From contig CM035407.1 of assembly GCA_020310875.1 (NCBI GenBank), positions 92,764,632-92,828,631 of the forward strand: a stretch of 64,000 nt of DNA, in the 5' to 3' direction. This stretch comes from Ceratopteris richardii (lineage: Eukaryota > Streptophyta > Polypodiopsida > Polypodiales > Pteridaceae). Of the stretch, positions 21,326 to 32,440 are shown in pieces (position 1 is the first letter of the stretch; each line of letters opens with the position of its first letter). Position numbers and translations under genes: made by a program. The notes under the pieces are model-generated. The model worked only from the letters and a program-made list of their open reading frames with translations. It ran no database searches and was not told the origin of the DNA.

Positions 21326-22455
21326 ACTTCAATAGTTTGCTCTACTTGCAAAAGAAGGACATGCTTATTGGCTTGCCTACACTTGAGTCCATTTAAAAGC
21401 ATGCATGTGAAGGTTGCATTCTTGGAAAAATGCATCATGCTTCTTTTCCAAAAGATAGTCATACACACACTACAAGAAAATTGCAACTTGTTCATAGTGA
21501 TGTATGTGGTCCGGTCAAGACTCCATCTTTTGGGAAGCATGTATATTTTGTTACCTTCATTGATGATGCTACTCGCCATACATGGGTGTATCCTATGAAA
21601 GCAAAGAATGAGGTATTTTCTTGCTTCAAAGCATTTTTAGCTATGGCTGAAAATTTTTCTTCACAAAAGCTTTTGACTCTACGCACGGATCGTGGTGATG
21701 AATACATGTCACATGAGTTTAATGCTTTTCTTCGTGAAAGAGGTATTTCACACCAATGTACGGTGCCATATACACCTCAACAAAATGGTATTGTCGAGCG
21801 TAAAAATAGAACTTTACTTGAAATGGAACGATGTATGGTTAAAGGAAAGCATCTTCCTCATAAGTTTTGGATGGAAGCGGTCATGTGTGCAAACTATGTG
21901 TTGAATCGCTACCCTACAAAAGCATTGAGAGTCATCACTCCTTATGAGGCTTGGAATGGTCATAAGCCTATGGTTAGTCATATGCGTGTGTTTGGGTGTT
22001 TGGCATATGCTCTTGTGCCATCACAACAACGTCACAAACTTGATGACAAGGCAAAGAAATGTATATTTGTTGGTTATAGTGCTGAAAGTAAGGGATATCG
22101 GTTATACCATCCATTGACGAACACAATTATTGTGAGTCGAGATGTGGTGTTTGCTGAAAATTTAGTTTTCCCTCTACTTGAATGCAAAAAGCTGCCAACA
22201 GTTAGCTCACAAGATGTGTTCGATACACTCATGCCTTTGTTCCAAAATGGTGCGCTTGACGATGGCCATGTAGACCAGCCAACTGAGGTTCAAAGGGCTG
22301 AAAAATTCCAGCCAAATAGGGCTGAAAATGCAGAGAATTTCCAGCCAAACATGGCTGAAAAGTTTCAGTCAAAAAATGTCCAAACTGTTGGAAATTTCCA
22401 GCCACATATGGCTGAACATTTGCGTCAAAATATGGCTGAAACTGCCCACGCATGA
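21292..22455 (+). pseudogene. Copia-2 integrase
   Basis: A GAG-pre-integrase segment (ARFGHLNFNSLLYLQKKD, then CEGCILGKMHHASFP) leads to the integrase core. The catalytic triad is recognisable in HSDVCGP, RTDRGDEY and NGIVERKNR. The C-terminal part includes the copia MSHMRVFGCLAYALVP-like region and KKCIFVGYS. Near the end (22291-22440) are several degenerate repeats of an (A/-)E-x-FQPN-x-AE unit. It has an internal stop at 21394-21396 and frameshifts at both ends. Confidence 0.88.
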
Positions 22456-22909
22456 TGTACATATTGAAGATGTTTTACATAATGAACACATGTCTATCAA
22501 GAGTGCACAATCTATGCCAAAGTGGTTGAAACAAACTTTGCAAGACAGCAAATTGAGTGCACCTTTACTTGGTAGAACAAGATCAAGCTCTCACCATGCA
22601 TCAAGTAATTTTGTGGATTATTCTCTTATTGCTACAGCATGTAATGAAGAGCCACTTTCTTTTGAAGATGCATGTGATGATCCACAATGGATGAGTGCTA
22701 TGCAATCAGAAATGGATTCCATACATAGGAATGGTACTTGGGAGTTATGTGAATTGCCAAAAGGAAAGAATGCCATTGGTACAAAGTGGGTTTACAAGAT
22801 TAAGAGAAAATCTGATGGTAGCATTGATCGCTACAAAGCTCGATTGGTTGCCAAAGGATATGCGCAACAATATGGCATTGACTATGAGGAAACGTTTGCA
22901 CCTACTTCA
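22456..22909 (+). pseudogene. Copia-2 reverse transcriptase, N-terminal part
   Basis: The frame reads [35 protein letters not shown] and [20 protein letters not shown], the usual start of RVT_2 in copia. It ends at ETFAPTS, where the LTR of Copia-3 begins (22910). The catalytic YVDD part is 6.5 kb downstream at about 29716. Confidence 0.9.
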
Positions 22910-24016
22910 TGTTGGTGCATATCAAGCCTTCACACATTGGCTTGGAACATTGGAACCTTGAAGATGGGTTTGGAACCTTTGAAAGATATCTCTTCATGAA
23001 GGATAAGGCATAGGAACTCATACTTATGAGTTATTATCTTTTACCCCTTGTAAAAGTCTATTTGACTTGACATTTATTTGTAATCACTTGAAGTCATTCA
23101 CCTACCTCATTAGTCGTGGAAAAGAGAATAGTTAAGTGGAGAGAATATCTCCCTACTTTTAGAGGAGAGATTCAAGGGAGCCTAAGTTTGAATTTGAAAT
23201 TCAAATCACAATCAATTCCTATAAAAACTCCATTTGAAAAGTCGCGGTTAGTTCACTCATTCTAGCTCACTCCCCGAGGCATATCTTCATTGTAACTGAG
23301 TGTGTGTTAGTGCTACTCCATAGCCTACACCACCACACCTCAATTAGCTATGCTTGTCATGCTATTGAGCTTGTACAATCTTATTAATCAATAGATATAC
23401 ACACATTTCTCATTTTTGGTTCTCTGTGTTAACTTCTCCAAGTCTGTCAACTTCAAAGAAGCATATCTCAGGATCTACTGAACCAAATCAAGAGATCTAT
23501 AGCTCATTGGAACCAGCTCAAAGTCTTCTACAAGCATACAAAATCTCAGAGGATTTCATTCAGCCATTTGGGAGAAATCCGCTTCGAAGTGCACACTGGT
23601 GTGTGTCTGTAGAGTTCCTAAAAAGTCGGGGGTAACTAGGATTTTGCTAAACTTATTTCTGAGTGCATAGTTTATCAATTGAAGTGATTTCACTTGTGAT
23701 TGGTAGCTTACTAAGGTACTTTAATACTCCCAAAAGGAATTATTCCAATTTTAAGTGTGCTGGTCACACTGAGCAAAAGTCTGAGCAGGTATCACTACAG
23801 GAATAGAAAGTTTTTCTTGATTCTTGAAGTACCAAGTTATCTGTTTTGGTTTGATCATTACCCAAACCATTTTCAAAGTACATATATGGTTTCTTTGTGT
23901 CATTTGGAAGCTAAGCAAGTGTACTAAGCATATCTGAAGAGAAAAGAGGGCAGGTGTGAAGCAGGTTTTGCAGCACCAACTGATTTCCTGAGTGCATCCA
24001 ACCATCACTCTCAACA
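22910..24016 (+). repeat. 5' LTR of Copia-3
   Basis: 1107 bp, TGTTGGTGC...CAACA, with a TATAAAA box at 23220. It is followed after one base by the primer site. Open frames seen within it on either strand have no family features. Confidence 0.97.
23220..23226 (+). promoter_or_regulatory. TATA box in the Copia-3 5' LTR
   Basis: TATAAAA, 310 bp into the LTR, repeated at the same offset in the 3' LTR. Transcription would start shortly downstream; the start site is inferred. Confidence 0.65.
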
Positions 24017-24017
24017 G

Positions 24018-24029
24018 TGGTATCAGAGC
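24018..24029 (+). promoter_or_regulatory. Primer-binding site, initiator Met tRNA (Copia-3)
   Basis: TGGTATCAGAGC, one base after the LTR end, complementary to the 3' end of plant initiator Met tRNA. Confidence 0.95.
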
Positions 24030-24042
24030 AAATAAGGTAATC

Positions 24043-27000
24043 ATGGGTGATGGTTTCCCTTCCTTCATTGACAAATTGGACATAAATAATTACCAGGCTT
24101 GGTCATTGAGAATGAAGACCTATCTACAAGGGAGAAGTCTATTTGGATACATATCAGGAGATGAGGAGTTGCCCTCATTCAAGACTAGAGGACTACCTAC
24201 AAAGGATGAACATGAAAGACTCAACCAATGGTGTGCAAAGGATGCTTTGGCAAGGTCTTATCTCTTAAACTCTATATCTGACTTTCTTTTACCTCATGTA
24301 AGGAACTGTAAGACTTCCCAAGAGACTTGGGAAACCTTGTCAAATTATTTTTCTTCCAACACAAGGGCTAGGAGGAATCAATTGTGGATTGAGTTCACAA
24401 CCCTTAGGAAGCAGCCCAAGCAATCAGTCTCAGAATATGTGACAAAGATTAAAGATGTGGCAGACCAACTAGCAAGCATTGGAGAGGAAATTGAAGAGGA
24501 GCAAATAGTCAGGCAAGTGACAAATGGACTCAAGGCAGATGATAAGTGGGAAAGTTTCACCACTGCAATGGACCTCTATATGGACATGCATACCCCTGAT
24601 CTCACAACACTCATGGGCCAACTATTTACACAAGAAGCAAAGTTTACAAAGGCTGGAGATCAATCAAAAGGTAATAACCCCTCTGTTCTCTATACTGATA
24701 AGAAGGTTAAAGATAAAGGCAAGAAGAAACAGGATGAAGAAGGCTCTACCTCTCAAGCTAATTATGCAGGGAGAGGTAGGTCATCTAGAGGAAGAGGCAG
24801 AGGAGGTAAGTCAGGTAGGGGGAGACCCTACAACTCATCACCTTGCAACATCTGTGGGTTGTCCAATCATACCACAGATGAATGCTACAAGAACTACAAG
24901 AATCAGAGAGGAAGAGGCTACTCAAGAGGTGGATACTCTCAAGGGAGAGGCAGATTCAACCAACATCAAAGCTACAATGGATACAACAACCAATACAACA
25001 ACAACCACAATGGAAACTACCAAGGTGGATTCAGAAATAGAAGAGACTACAACAACTACACAGAGGAGCAAGATGACTCCCTATTGATCATGAATATGAC
25101 CTCCAAGATAGGTACAAATGATGATCATTTATTTTACATTGACTCAGGATGTTCTAACCATGTAGCTGGCAATGTGGCATTACTTTCTGATTTGGAAGAG
25201 CCCAAGGGCAAACATCAGGTACAAACAGGTGATGACACTAAACACTCTGTTATCAAAATTGGAAATGTGAAGACATGTGATGGTAATCAGAACTTATTAA
25301 GCAGGGTACTCTATGTACCAACAATAACTAAGAATTTAATGAGTGTTGGTCAGATTGTGGAGAAAGGTTTGCAGGTCAGATTCACACAACATGGAGCATA
25401 TGTAGAGGACCCAAAACATGGATTCAGAAGGATAGCCAAAGGGGAGAAATCAGGTAGATTATTTACATTTGAGCTAGAAGATACAAAAAACATTGCTTTG
25501 TATAATTACAAGGATCAGACACTTTCAGAGTTAGAGATATGGCACAAGAGATTAGGGCACATAGGAGAAAGAACTCTTAAGCAAATGTGCAGGGATCAAT
25601 GTGTGCTTGGGATACCTAATGTATCCAAGCAACACATGATTTACAAATGTGGATCATGTCAATTTGGTAAGTCTCACAGATTACCCTACTCAAGGAAAGG
25701 TTTCATGCATGAAGACTACCTAGATTTGGTACACACAGATGTTTGGGGACCTAGCAAGGACCCTTCCATTTCTGGTTCAAGGTATTATGTGTCCTTCATT
25801 GATGACTATAGCAGGTGGACCATTCTATACTTTATGAAGCATAAGGATGAAGTGTTTAATTGTTTCAAAAGGTATCTTGCACTTGTTGAAAATCAAACAG
25901 GTAGAAGCTTGAAGAGGCTAAGGTCAGATGGTGGAGGAGAGTACTTCTCCAATGAGTTTGAAGATTTCTTGCAGGAAAGAGGCATCAAAAGGGAGATCAC
26001 TACAAGGTATTCACCTGAACAAAATGGGGTAGCAGAAAGAACGAATAGACTTATAGTAGAAACAACTAGGTCTATGCTTAATGAGAAAAAGTTGCCAAAT
26101 TACCTATGGGCAGAGAGTGTATCCACTACCACTTATCTCATCAATAGGTTGCCATCCAAATCACTTGATGGCATGACACCATATGAAGCTTGGCATGGTA
26201 AGAGACCCTCTCTGGATCATTGCAAAATCTTTGGTTGTGTAGCATATGTGCATATTCCCTCACAGGTAAGGGGAAAGCTAGACCCTAAGGCTGAAAAATG
26301 TATCTTCATTGGTTATGATTTGAACCAAAAGGGATACAGATTCTACAACCCAACAAACAAAGGGTTCAAGGTAAGCAGAGATGTCATATTTGATGAAAAT
26401 GACTCTTGGTATGAGAATGAATGCAGGAAAGTGAGTCTACCCTATGACATGGAAGAAGATTTTCCAAAGCTTACCAAGGAAGAGCCAACTCAGCAAGAAG
26501 ATTCAAGCTCAGATGATGATACAATAAACCTTGAAGAGTTCAAGGCTTGGAAGTCCAAAGGAAAGATGAAGATGAAGCAATTAGAGGATAAGCCAGAAAC
26601 TTCTACTCAAGCAATGAGGAGATCTCAAAGAGAAAAGAAGAAGCCTATCAGATTTGGGTATGACACATCACTTGTAACTAAACATTCTGTATATCTTGCA
26701 AAAGACTTGTTGAATGAAGAACTAGGTACCTATGAAGAAGCAATTACTAAACCAGAATGGAGAGAAGCCATGGATGAAGAGATAGAAGCTCTCAAGGAAA
26801 GTGACACTTGGGACTTGGTACCCAAGAAGGACTCTATGAAGGTGATAGGATCCAGATGGATCTACAAACTAAAGAACAATTCAGATGGAACAATAAACAG
26901 GTACAAAGCTAGGTTGGTAGCCAAGGGTTTTGCACAAACCCAAGGCATTGATTATGAGGAGACATTTTCTCTTGTGGCCAAGATGCCAACTATCAGAGTA

Positions 27001-28251
27001 TTGGTGAGTGTAGCTGCATCCAAGAATTGGAACATGTACCAATTGGATGTGAAGAATGCATTCTTGAATGGATGGATATCTGAAGAAGTCTACATGTCAC
27101 AACCACCTGGCTATGAAGATCCAAAAAAGGTACATTATGTTTGTAAATTGAAGAAGGCTCTGTATGGATTGAAGCAGGCACCTAGAGCATGGAATTACAG
27201 ATTGACCACCTACCTCCTAGACCAAGGATTTGTGATGAGCAAAGCAGACACTTCTCTATTCATAAAGAGAAGTAGTACAGAGGTAATCTACTTATGTGTT
27301 TATGTTGATGACATCATCATTACAGGAAATGATGTCAATGGGATTAGACACATCAAAGGACAGATGATGAAAGAATTCAAGATCAGTGATCTTGGATTAT
27401 TAAAGTATTTCTTAGGTCTTGAATTGGTCTACACAAATTCAGGTATCTACATCACTCAAAAGAAGTATGTACAGGATATGGTCAAGAAGTTTGGTTTGCA
27501 GGATGCTAAGGTATCTACTACTCCAATGGAGGTTAACCAAAAGCTAAGTGCTCATGAAGGAGAAGAAATCAAAGACATTACAGGATGCCAAAGTATGGTA
27601 GGTAGTTTGAACTATGCTACCTGGACAAGAATTGACATAGCATATGGAGTAAGTGTGCTTAGTCAATTCATGCACAAACCAAGGGTACCTCATCTAGAGG
27701 CAGCAAAGAAGATTTTGAAGTATTTGAAGGGAACACAAAGTCATAGTTTGTATTTTCCTTATACATCAGATATTGACATAAAAGTCTACTCAGATGCAGA
27801 TTGGGCAGGATGCAAGGATGATAGGAGGAGCACCTCAGGTTACATTTGTTTTGCAGGAGATAAGCCTATTTCTTGGTCAGCCAAGAAGCAACCTAGAGTG
27901 GCATTGTCATCCACTGAAGCAGAGTATAGAGGGCTTGCCAATGCAACTCAAGAAGCTATCTGGTTGAAGCTTCTATATACAGAGTTAGGTCTACACACAA
28001 GACCACCTATTATCTTTGGAGACAATACTAGCTCTCTTCACCTTGCAGCAAATCCAATTTATCATGCCAGAACCAAACACATAGAGGTTCATTACCACTA
28101 TGTGAGAGAGAAGTTACTTAGCAAAGAGATTCAATTGACATATGTGTCTACTAATATGCAATGTGCAGATTTACTTACAAAGGCATTGGATGGAAACAAG
28201 TTATGCAGATTCAAATCTATGATTGGATTGCAGGAAGTGATTGAAGAATGA
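24043..28251 (+). CDS. Copia-3 gag-pol polyprotein, intact
   Basis: A 1402-residue polyprotein, full length for the family. The start is the ATG at 24043, 14 bp after the primer site; the frame is open further upstream but into the LTR. Domains: UBN2 gag (1-~230), Arg/Gly-rich region, CX2CX4HX4C knuckle (CNICGLSNHTTDEC, ~268), retropepsin (YIDSGCSNH, Asp ~367), GAG-pre-integrase (~510-550), integrase with Asp ~566, Asp ~629 and Glu ~665 (D-35-E spacing), reverse transcriptase with LDVKNAFLNG (Asp ~1002) and YVDD (~1088-1090), RNase H with SDADWAGC (~1251) and STEAEY. ETFSLVAK replaces the common ETF(A/S)PVAK; its effect is unknown. It mediates replication and integration of this element. Confidence 0.97.
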   Translation: MGDGFPSFIDKLDINNYQAWSLRMKTYLQGRSLFGYISGDEELPSFKTRGLPTKDEHERLNQWCAKDALARSYLLNSISDFLLPHVRNCKTSQETWETLSNYFSSNTRARRNQLWIEFTTLRKQPKQSVSEYVTKIKDVADQLASIGEEIEEEQIVRQVTNGLKADDKWESFTTAMDLYMDMHTPDLTTLMGQLFTQEAKFTKAGDQSKGNNPSVLYTDKKVKDKGKKKQDEEGSTSQANYAGRGRSSRGRGRGGKSGRGRPYNSSPCNICGLSNHTTDECYKNYKNQRGRGYSRGGYSQGRGRFNQHQSYNGYNNQYNNNHNGNYQGGFRNRRDYNNYTEEQDDSLLIMNMTSKIGTNDDHLFYIDSGCSNHVAGNVALLSDLEEPKGKHQVQTGDDTKHSVIKIGNVKTCDGNQNLLSRVLYVPTITKNLMSVGQIVEKGLQVRFTQHGAYVEDPKHGFRRIAKGEKSGRLFTFELEDTKNIALYNYKDQTLSELEIWHKRLGHIGERTLKQMCRDQCVLGIPNVSKQHMIYKCGSCQFGKSHRLPYSRKGFMHEDYLDLVHTDVWGPSKDPSISGSRYYVSFIDDYSRWTILYFMKHKDEVFNCFKRYLALVENQTGRSLKRLRSDGGGEYFSNEFEDFLQERGIKREITTRYSPEQNGVAERTNRLIVETTRSMLNEKKLPNYLWAESVSTTTYLINRLPSKSLDGMTPYEAWHGKRPSLDHCKIFGCVAYVHIPSQVRGKLDPKAEKCIFIGYDLNQKGYRFYNPTNKGFKVSRDVIFDENDSWYENECRKVSLPYDMEEDFPKLTKEEPTQQEDSSSDDDTINLEEFKAWKSKGKMKMKQLEDKPETSTQAMRRSQREKKKPIRFGYDTSLVTKHSVYLAKDLLNEELGTYEEAITKPEWREAMDEEIEALKESDTWDLVPKKDSMKVIGSRWIYKLKNNSDGTINRYKARLVAKGFAQTQGIDYEETFSLVAKMPTIRVLVSVAASKNWNMYQLDVKNAFLNGWISEEVYMSQPPGYEDPKKVHYVCKLKKALYGLKQAPRAWNYRLTTYLLDQGFVMSKADTSLFIKRSSTEVIYLCVYVDDIIITGNDVNGIRHIKGQMMKEFKISDLGLLKYFLGLELVYTNSGIYITQKKYVQDMVKKFGLQDAKVSTTPMEVNQKLSAHEGEEIKDITGCQSMVGSLNYATWTRIDIAYGVSVLSQFMHKPRVPHLEAAKKILKYLKGTQSHSLYFPYTSDIDIKVYSDADWAGCKDDRRSTSGYICFAGDKPISWSAKKQPRVALSSTEAEYRGLANATQEAIWLKLLYTELGLHTRPPIIFGDNTSSLHLAANPIYHARTKHIEVHYHYVREKLLSKEIQLTYVSTNMQCADLLTKALDGNKLCRFKSMIGLQEVIEE

Positions 28252-28280
28252 AAGAGAAGACTTAAGCCAAAGTGTTTGGC

Positions 28281-28292
28281 TTGAGGGGGAGC
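28281..28292 (+). promoter_or_regulatory. Polypurine tract of Copia-3
   Basis: TTGAGGGGGAGC directly before the 3' LTR, 29 bp after the stop codon. It is the expected primer site for plus-strand DNA synthesis. Confidence 0.85.
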
Positions 28293-29399
28293 TGTTGGTG
28301 CATATCAAGCCTTCACACATTGGCTTGGAACATTGGAACCTTGAAGATGGGTTTGGAACCTTTGAAAGATATCTCTTCATGAAGGATAAGGCATAGGAAC
28401 TCATACTTATGAGTTATTATCTTTTACCCCTTGTAAAAGTCTATTTGACTTGACATTTATTTGTAATCACTTGAAGTCATTCACCTACCTCATTAGTCGT
28501 GGAAAAGAGAATAGTTAAGTGGAGAGAATATCTCCCTACTTTTAGAGGAGAGATTCAAGGGAGCCTAAGTTTGAATTTGAAATTCAAATCACAATCAATT
28601 CCTATAAAAACTCCATTTGAAAAGTCGCGGTTAGTTCACTCATTCCAGCTCACTCCCCGAGGCATATCTTCATTGTAACTGAGTGTGTGTTAGTGCTACT
28701 CCATAGCCTACACCACCACACCTCAATTAGCTATGCTTGTCATGCTATTGAGCTTGTACAATCTTATTAATCAATAGATATACACACATTTCTCATTTTT
28801 GGTTCTCTGTGTTAACTTCTCCAAGTCTGTCAACTTCAAAGAAGCATATCTCAGGATCTACTGAACCAAATCAAGAGATCTATAGCTCATTGGAACCAGC
28901 TCAAGGTCTTCTACAAGAATACAAAATCTCAAAGGATTTCATTCAGCCATTTGGGAGAAATCTGCTTCGAAGTGCACACTGGTCTGTGTCTGCAGAGTTC
29001 CTAAAAAGTCGGGGGTAACTAGGATTTTGCTAAACTTATTTCTCAGTGCATAGTTTATCAATTGAAGTGATTTCACTTGTGATTGGTAGCTTACTAAGGT
29101 AATTTAATACTCCCAAAAGGAATTATTCCAATTTTAAGTGTGCTGGTCACACTGAGCAAAAGTCTGAGCAGGTATCACTACAGGAATAGAAAGTTTTTCT
29201 TGATTCCTGAAGTACCAAGTTATCTGTTTTGGTTTGATCATTACCCAAACCATTTTCAAAGTACATATATGGTTTCTTTGTGTCATTTGGAAGCTAAGCA
29301 AGTGTACTAAGCATATCTGAAGAGAAAAGAGGGCAGGTGTGAAGCAGGTTTTGCAGCACCAACTGATTTCCTGAGTGCATCCAACCATCACTCTCAACA
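28293..29399 (+). repeat. 3' LTR of Copia-3
   Basis: 1107 bp, differing from the 5' LTR at about 10 positions and without indels. TATAAAA lies at 28603-28609. Confidence 0.97.
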
Positions 29400-29404
29400 C
29401 TTCA
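29400..29404. repeat. Target-site duplication of Copia-3 (right copy)
   Basis: CTTCA here and at 22905-22909, perfect. It marks a normal integration event. Confidence 0.95.
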
Positions 29405-30668
29405 CACATGACTACCATTCCTACCATGGTTGCATTGGCTGCCCATCGAGGTTGGAAAGTGCATCGACATAAAAACAACCTTCTTGAATGGTGATTTGCA
29501 AGAAGAGGTCTATGTGAAGCAACCTCTTGGATTTGCTATGAAGGGAAAGCATATGGTTTGTTGCTTGCATAAAGCCTTGTATGGTCTCAAGCAAGCTCCA
29601 GGTGCATGATATGACAAAATACATAAGCATTTGATTGCTCTTGGCTTCACATGTAGTCCGATTGAAAGCACACTCTATGTACGCAAAAATGGGGCTGATC
29701 TTATAGTGCTTGTTCTTTATGTCGATGACATACTCTTGATTGGGTCATGTGATGCAAAACTTGACATTCTTATGGCTGATTTGCAGCATACTTTTGATGT
29801 CACTTATCTTGGTCTTTTGAGCTACAATCTTGGCATCCAGTTTGTATCCGTTGAGGGGGGAATTGTTATGCATCAAGCAAAGTATGTTGAAAAACTACTT
29901 TAGCATTTTGATTTTGAGGATTGTAAGACAGTTTCCACACCAGTTGAGACAGGATTCAGGTTCTCAGTTGAGGATTTCAGTGATGCATTTGACACTTCTC
30001 TTTATCAACAAGTTGTGGGATGTCTTATATATGCATGCAACACAAGGCCGGATATACAGTATGCAGTTTCCCAGTTGAGTCCATTCATGCATAGCCCTAG
30101 CACTAAGCATTGGCAAGCGGTGAAACATGTGTTTAGATATCTCCAAGGCACTTTGAGCTTAGGTCTCTTTTATGGCAGAGATGTTTAGCCATGCTTGCAT
30201 GCTTTTACAGATAGTGATTGGGCTGGTTGTTATGATACTCGCGTGTCCACTAGTGGTAATTGCTTTTTTCTTGGAGACTCATGCATATCTTGGTTGAGTA
30301 AGAAGCAACCTACAGTGGCAACATCGAGTTGTGAAGCTGAGTACAGGGCAGTTTTCACAGCGATAGTGGAGTGTATATGGCTGAGACACCTTTTGATGGA
30401 TCTTTGCATGGAGATTGATGCTGCTACGCATATTCTCACAGATAGTCAGAGTGCTTTGGCTGTTGCACGAAACCCAGTGCTTCATGCACGGACCAAACAT
30501 ATTGAGGTGCATTATCACTATGTGAGAGAGCCCCTTCATGCAAGAGATATTGATTTGGTATATGTGCCTACACAAGATAATGTGGCAAACATATTCACCA
30601 AAGCTCTTCCATGGGAAAAGTTTGAAGCCTTTCGCAAAGCTTTGGGCTTGTTACCTTGTGGGGGCTGA
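29405..30668 (+). pseudogene. Copia-2 reverse transcriptase (C-terminal part) and RNase H
   Basis: Resumes directly after Copia-3. Early RT ([13 protein letters not shown]) and the LDVK region are in shifted frames near 29460. Then [13 protein letters not shown], the catalytic LYVDDILLIGS, DLQHTFDVTYLGLLSYNLGI, RPDIQYAVSQLS, and RNase H with TDSDWAGCYD, SSCEAEYRA and HARTKHIEVHYHYVRE. In-frame stops lie at about 29609, 29901 and 30186. The final frame ends GLLPCGG at 30668, just before the LTR. Confidence 0.92.
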
Positions 30669-30670
30669 TC

Positions 30671-31007
30671 TGTCACTCCCTGTATGTGTTCACATCATTC
30701 GCTCTAGAGGGGTTTGTTACATTTATGTGTTCCTCGAGTAGCTTTGATGTGAAATTTTTCCCTATACATGGGCACTTTTTACTCTAGTGCTGGCTAGAGG
30801 TTTTTTCCCCATGTTACCACATACTTGATACTCTCATATGTGGTGGTACTTTGTACTTAGGGATATTATTCAGCTCTTACTTCAGTTCAGTTGATCAATC
30901 AATAGAGGGAGCTATTCCAGCCATCGTCTTCTCCGTGTGTCTTGCTGCGTTTGTGCTCCTTGTGTGTGCTTCTTGTGTGTCTCTCACACTTCTACACACA
31001 CCCAACA
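30671..31007 (+). repeat. 3' LTR of Copia-2 (probable)
   Basis: About 337 bp, starting TGTCACTCCC right after a GTGGGGGCTGATC purine-rich stretch and ending CCCAACA, beyond which gypsy coding sequence begins. Its partner 5' LTR was not found near 5.4-5.7 kb, so the ends are inferred from TG/CA bases and context. Confidence 0.65.
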
Positions 31008-32440
31008 GAACAACCTAAGTTTTGTACAAATTCAAAATGAATATATTTCAACTTTGAAAGGAAGCTGCAAAGCAGATCCAAGCTATAGTCAAGCATGGAT
31101 AGCAGTTGAACAAGCTCAACAAAATGAAGCAAGTACTTCTGAGAGAAAGTTTAAACACTATTCTCTCCAAGATGAATATTTTCTTTATAAAGGTAAGCTT
31201 TGTGTCCCAAGTATGTTAGACATACAAAATCAAGTACGTTTTGAATGTCATGATGCTCCAAGTGCAGGAAATCTTGGTATTAATCAAACCTATGAGTTAG
31301 TTAAATGACATTTTTATTGGCCAAGTTTACATCGAGATGTGCAAAACTATGTATCCAAGTGCCATAAATGTCAAGTCAATAAGTTTGAACGACTTAAAGT
31401 TGGAGACTCCCAAAGGAAAATGGGAAAGTTTTTCCATGGATTTCATTTTTGGATTACCCCACACTAATTTGGTCTGGGTTGTAGTCGATCAATTGACTAA
31501 ACTTGCCCAATTTATTTCAGTGAAGACTACTTATAAGACTCCAGAACTTGCAAAAATATTTGTAAATCAACTTTATAGACTCTATGGTCTTCCAGTAGAT
31601 ATAGTTTTTGATAGAGATGCTCAATTTACAAGTCATTTTTGGCGAGCACTCTTTAGTAGAGTTGAAACTAAACTAAGTTGAAGTACAACTGAACATTCCT
31701 AGATGGATGGACAGATAAAGAAAGCCAATCAAATCTTGGAAGACATACTGAGAGCTTATGTTACTTCCAAATAGACTGATTGGGAAGTCTATCTTCCTTT
31801 AGCTGAGTTTGCCTATAAGAGTGCCAAGAATTCATCAACTAAATTTAGTCCATTCATGTTGATGTATGGATTCTAGCCTAGGTCTCCATATGTTGTAGGA
31901 CTTCAAAATGAATGAGTTCAAGCAGCTTAAGAATTCCTTCAAGACATGAACTTTAAACTTAAGTTAGCTAAAGAAAACTTAAAGAAAGCTCAAGATCATG
32001 CAAAAGCTTATGCCAATCCGAAGTGAAGAGATGTTGCCTTTTAGGTTGTCAATCAAGTTTATTCTCATATTCCTAAAAGATTGGAAAAGTTCAAGACTAG
32101 TCAATGCGTCAAGTTGTTGCCTTGATATTGTGGTCCCTTTCCAATCGCCAAGAAAGTTGGCTTATGGGCTTATGAATTGCAACTTCCAATTGATAGTTGG
32201 ATTCATCCAGTGTTCCATGTTAGTCGACTTAGGAAGAGTCTGACAGATTTAGATAATCTCATTGGACATCAGGTGATACTTCCACTTCCAGTAAGTGAAA
32301 GAGTTCCTCATGAACCTGAAAGGATACTTCACACCCGAGATAAACGTACAAGAAGTCACTTGTACGAAGAGTGCTTAGTAAAATGGAAGGATGGAACTAA
32401 AGAAAAATCAACATGGGAAAAAGTTCCCACAATCCAATGA
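31008..32440 (+). pseudogene. Decayed chromodomain gypsy: integrase and chromodomain
   Basis: The 3' part of a chromovirus pol with many stops and frameshifts. In order: zinc-binding region (FECHDAPSAGNLGINQTYELVK; YWPSLHRDVQNYVSKCHKCQ), integrase core (SFSMDFIFGLP; VFDRDAQFTSHFWRALF), a GPY/F-like region (YCGPFPIAKKVG; IHPVFHVSRLRKSL) and a chromodomain (YEECLVKWKDGTKEKSTWEKV) at the end. The 5' part is missing because the Copia-2 LTR abuts it. It was therefore probably the insertion target of Copia-2. Differences from the 50-63 kb chromovirus are large, so it is another family or a much older copy. Confidence 0.85.

Larger units (their letters stand above)
22910..29399 (+). mobile_element. 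Copia-3, complete young Ty1/copia element
   Basis: A 6490-bp element with LTRs at 22910-24016 and 28293-29399, both exactly 1107 bp. It has an initiator-Met primer site, one long polyprotein ORF, a polypurine tract, and a perfect CTTCA duplication on both sides (22905-22909 and 29400-29404). The LTRs differ at about 10 positions by eye (~0.9%). It inserted into the RT gene of Copia-2. No stop or frameshift is seen in its ORF, so it may be autonomous. Confidence 0.97.
5766..31007 (+). mobile_element. Copia-2, old copia element split by two later insertions
   Basis: One copia element is recognisable in three pieces: 5766-6140 (gag start), 20180-22909 (rest of gag, protease, integrase, start of RT) and 29400-31007 (rest of RT, RNase H, 3' LTR). 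The coding order resumes on each side of the two inserts, and each insert is flanked by a short target duplication (GCGT; CTTCA). It carries several stops and frameshifts and has lost a recognisable 5' LTR, so it is the oldest layer of the nest. Confidence 0.88.
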
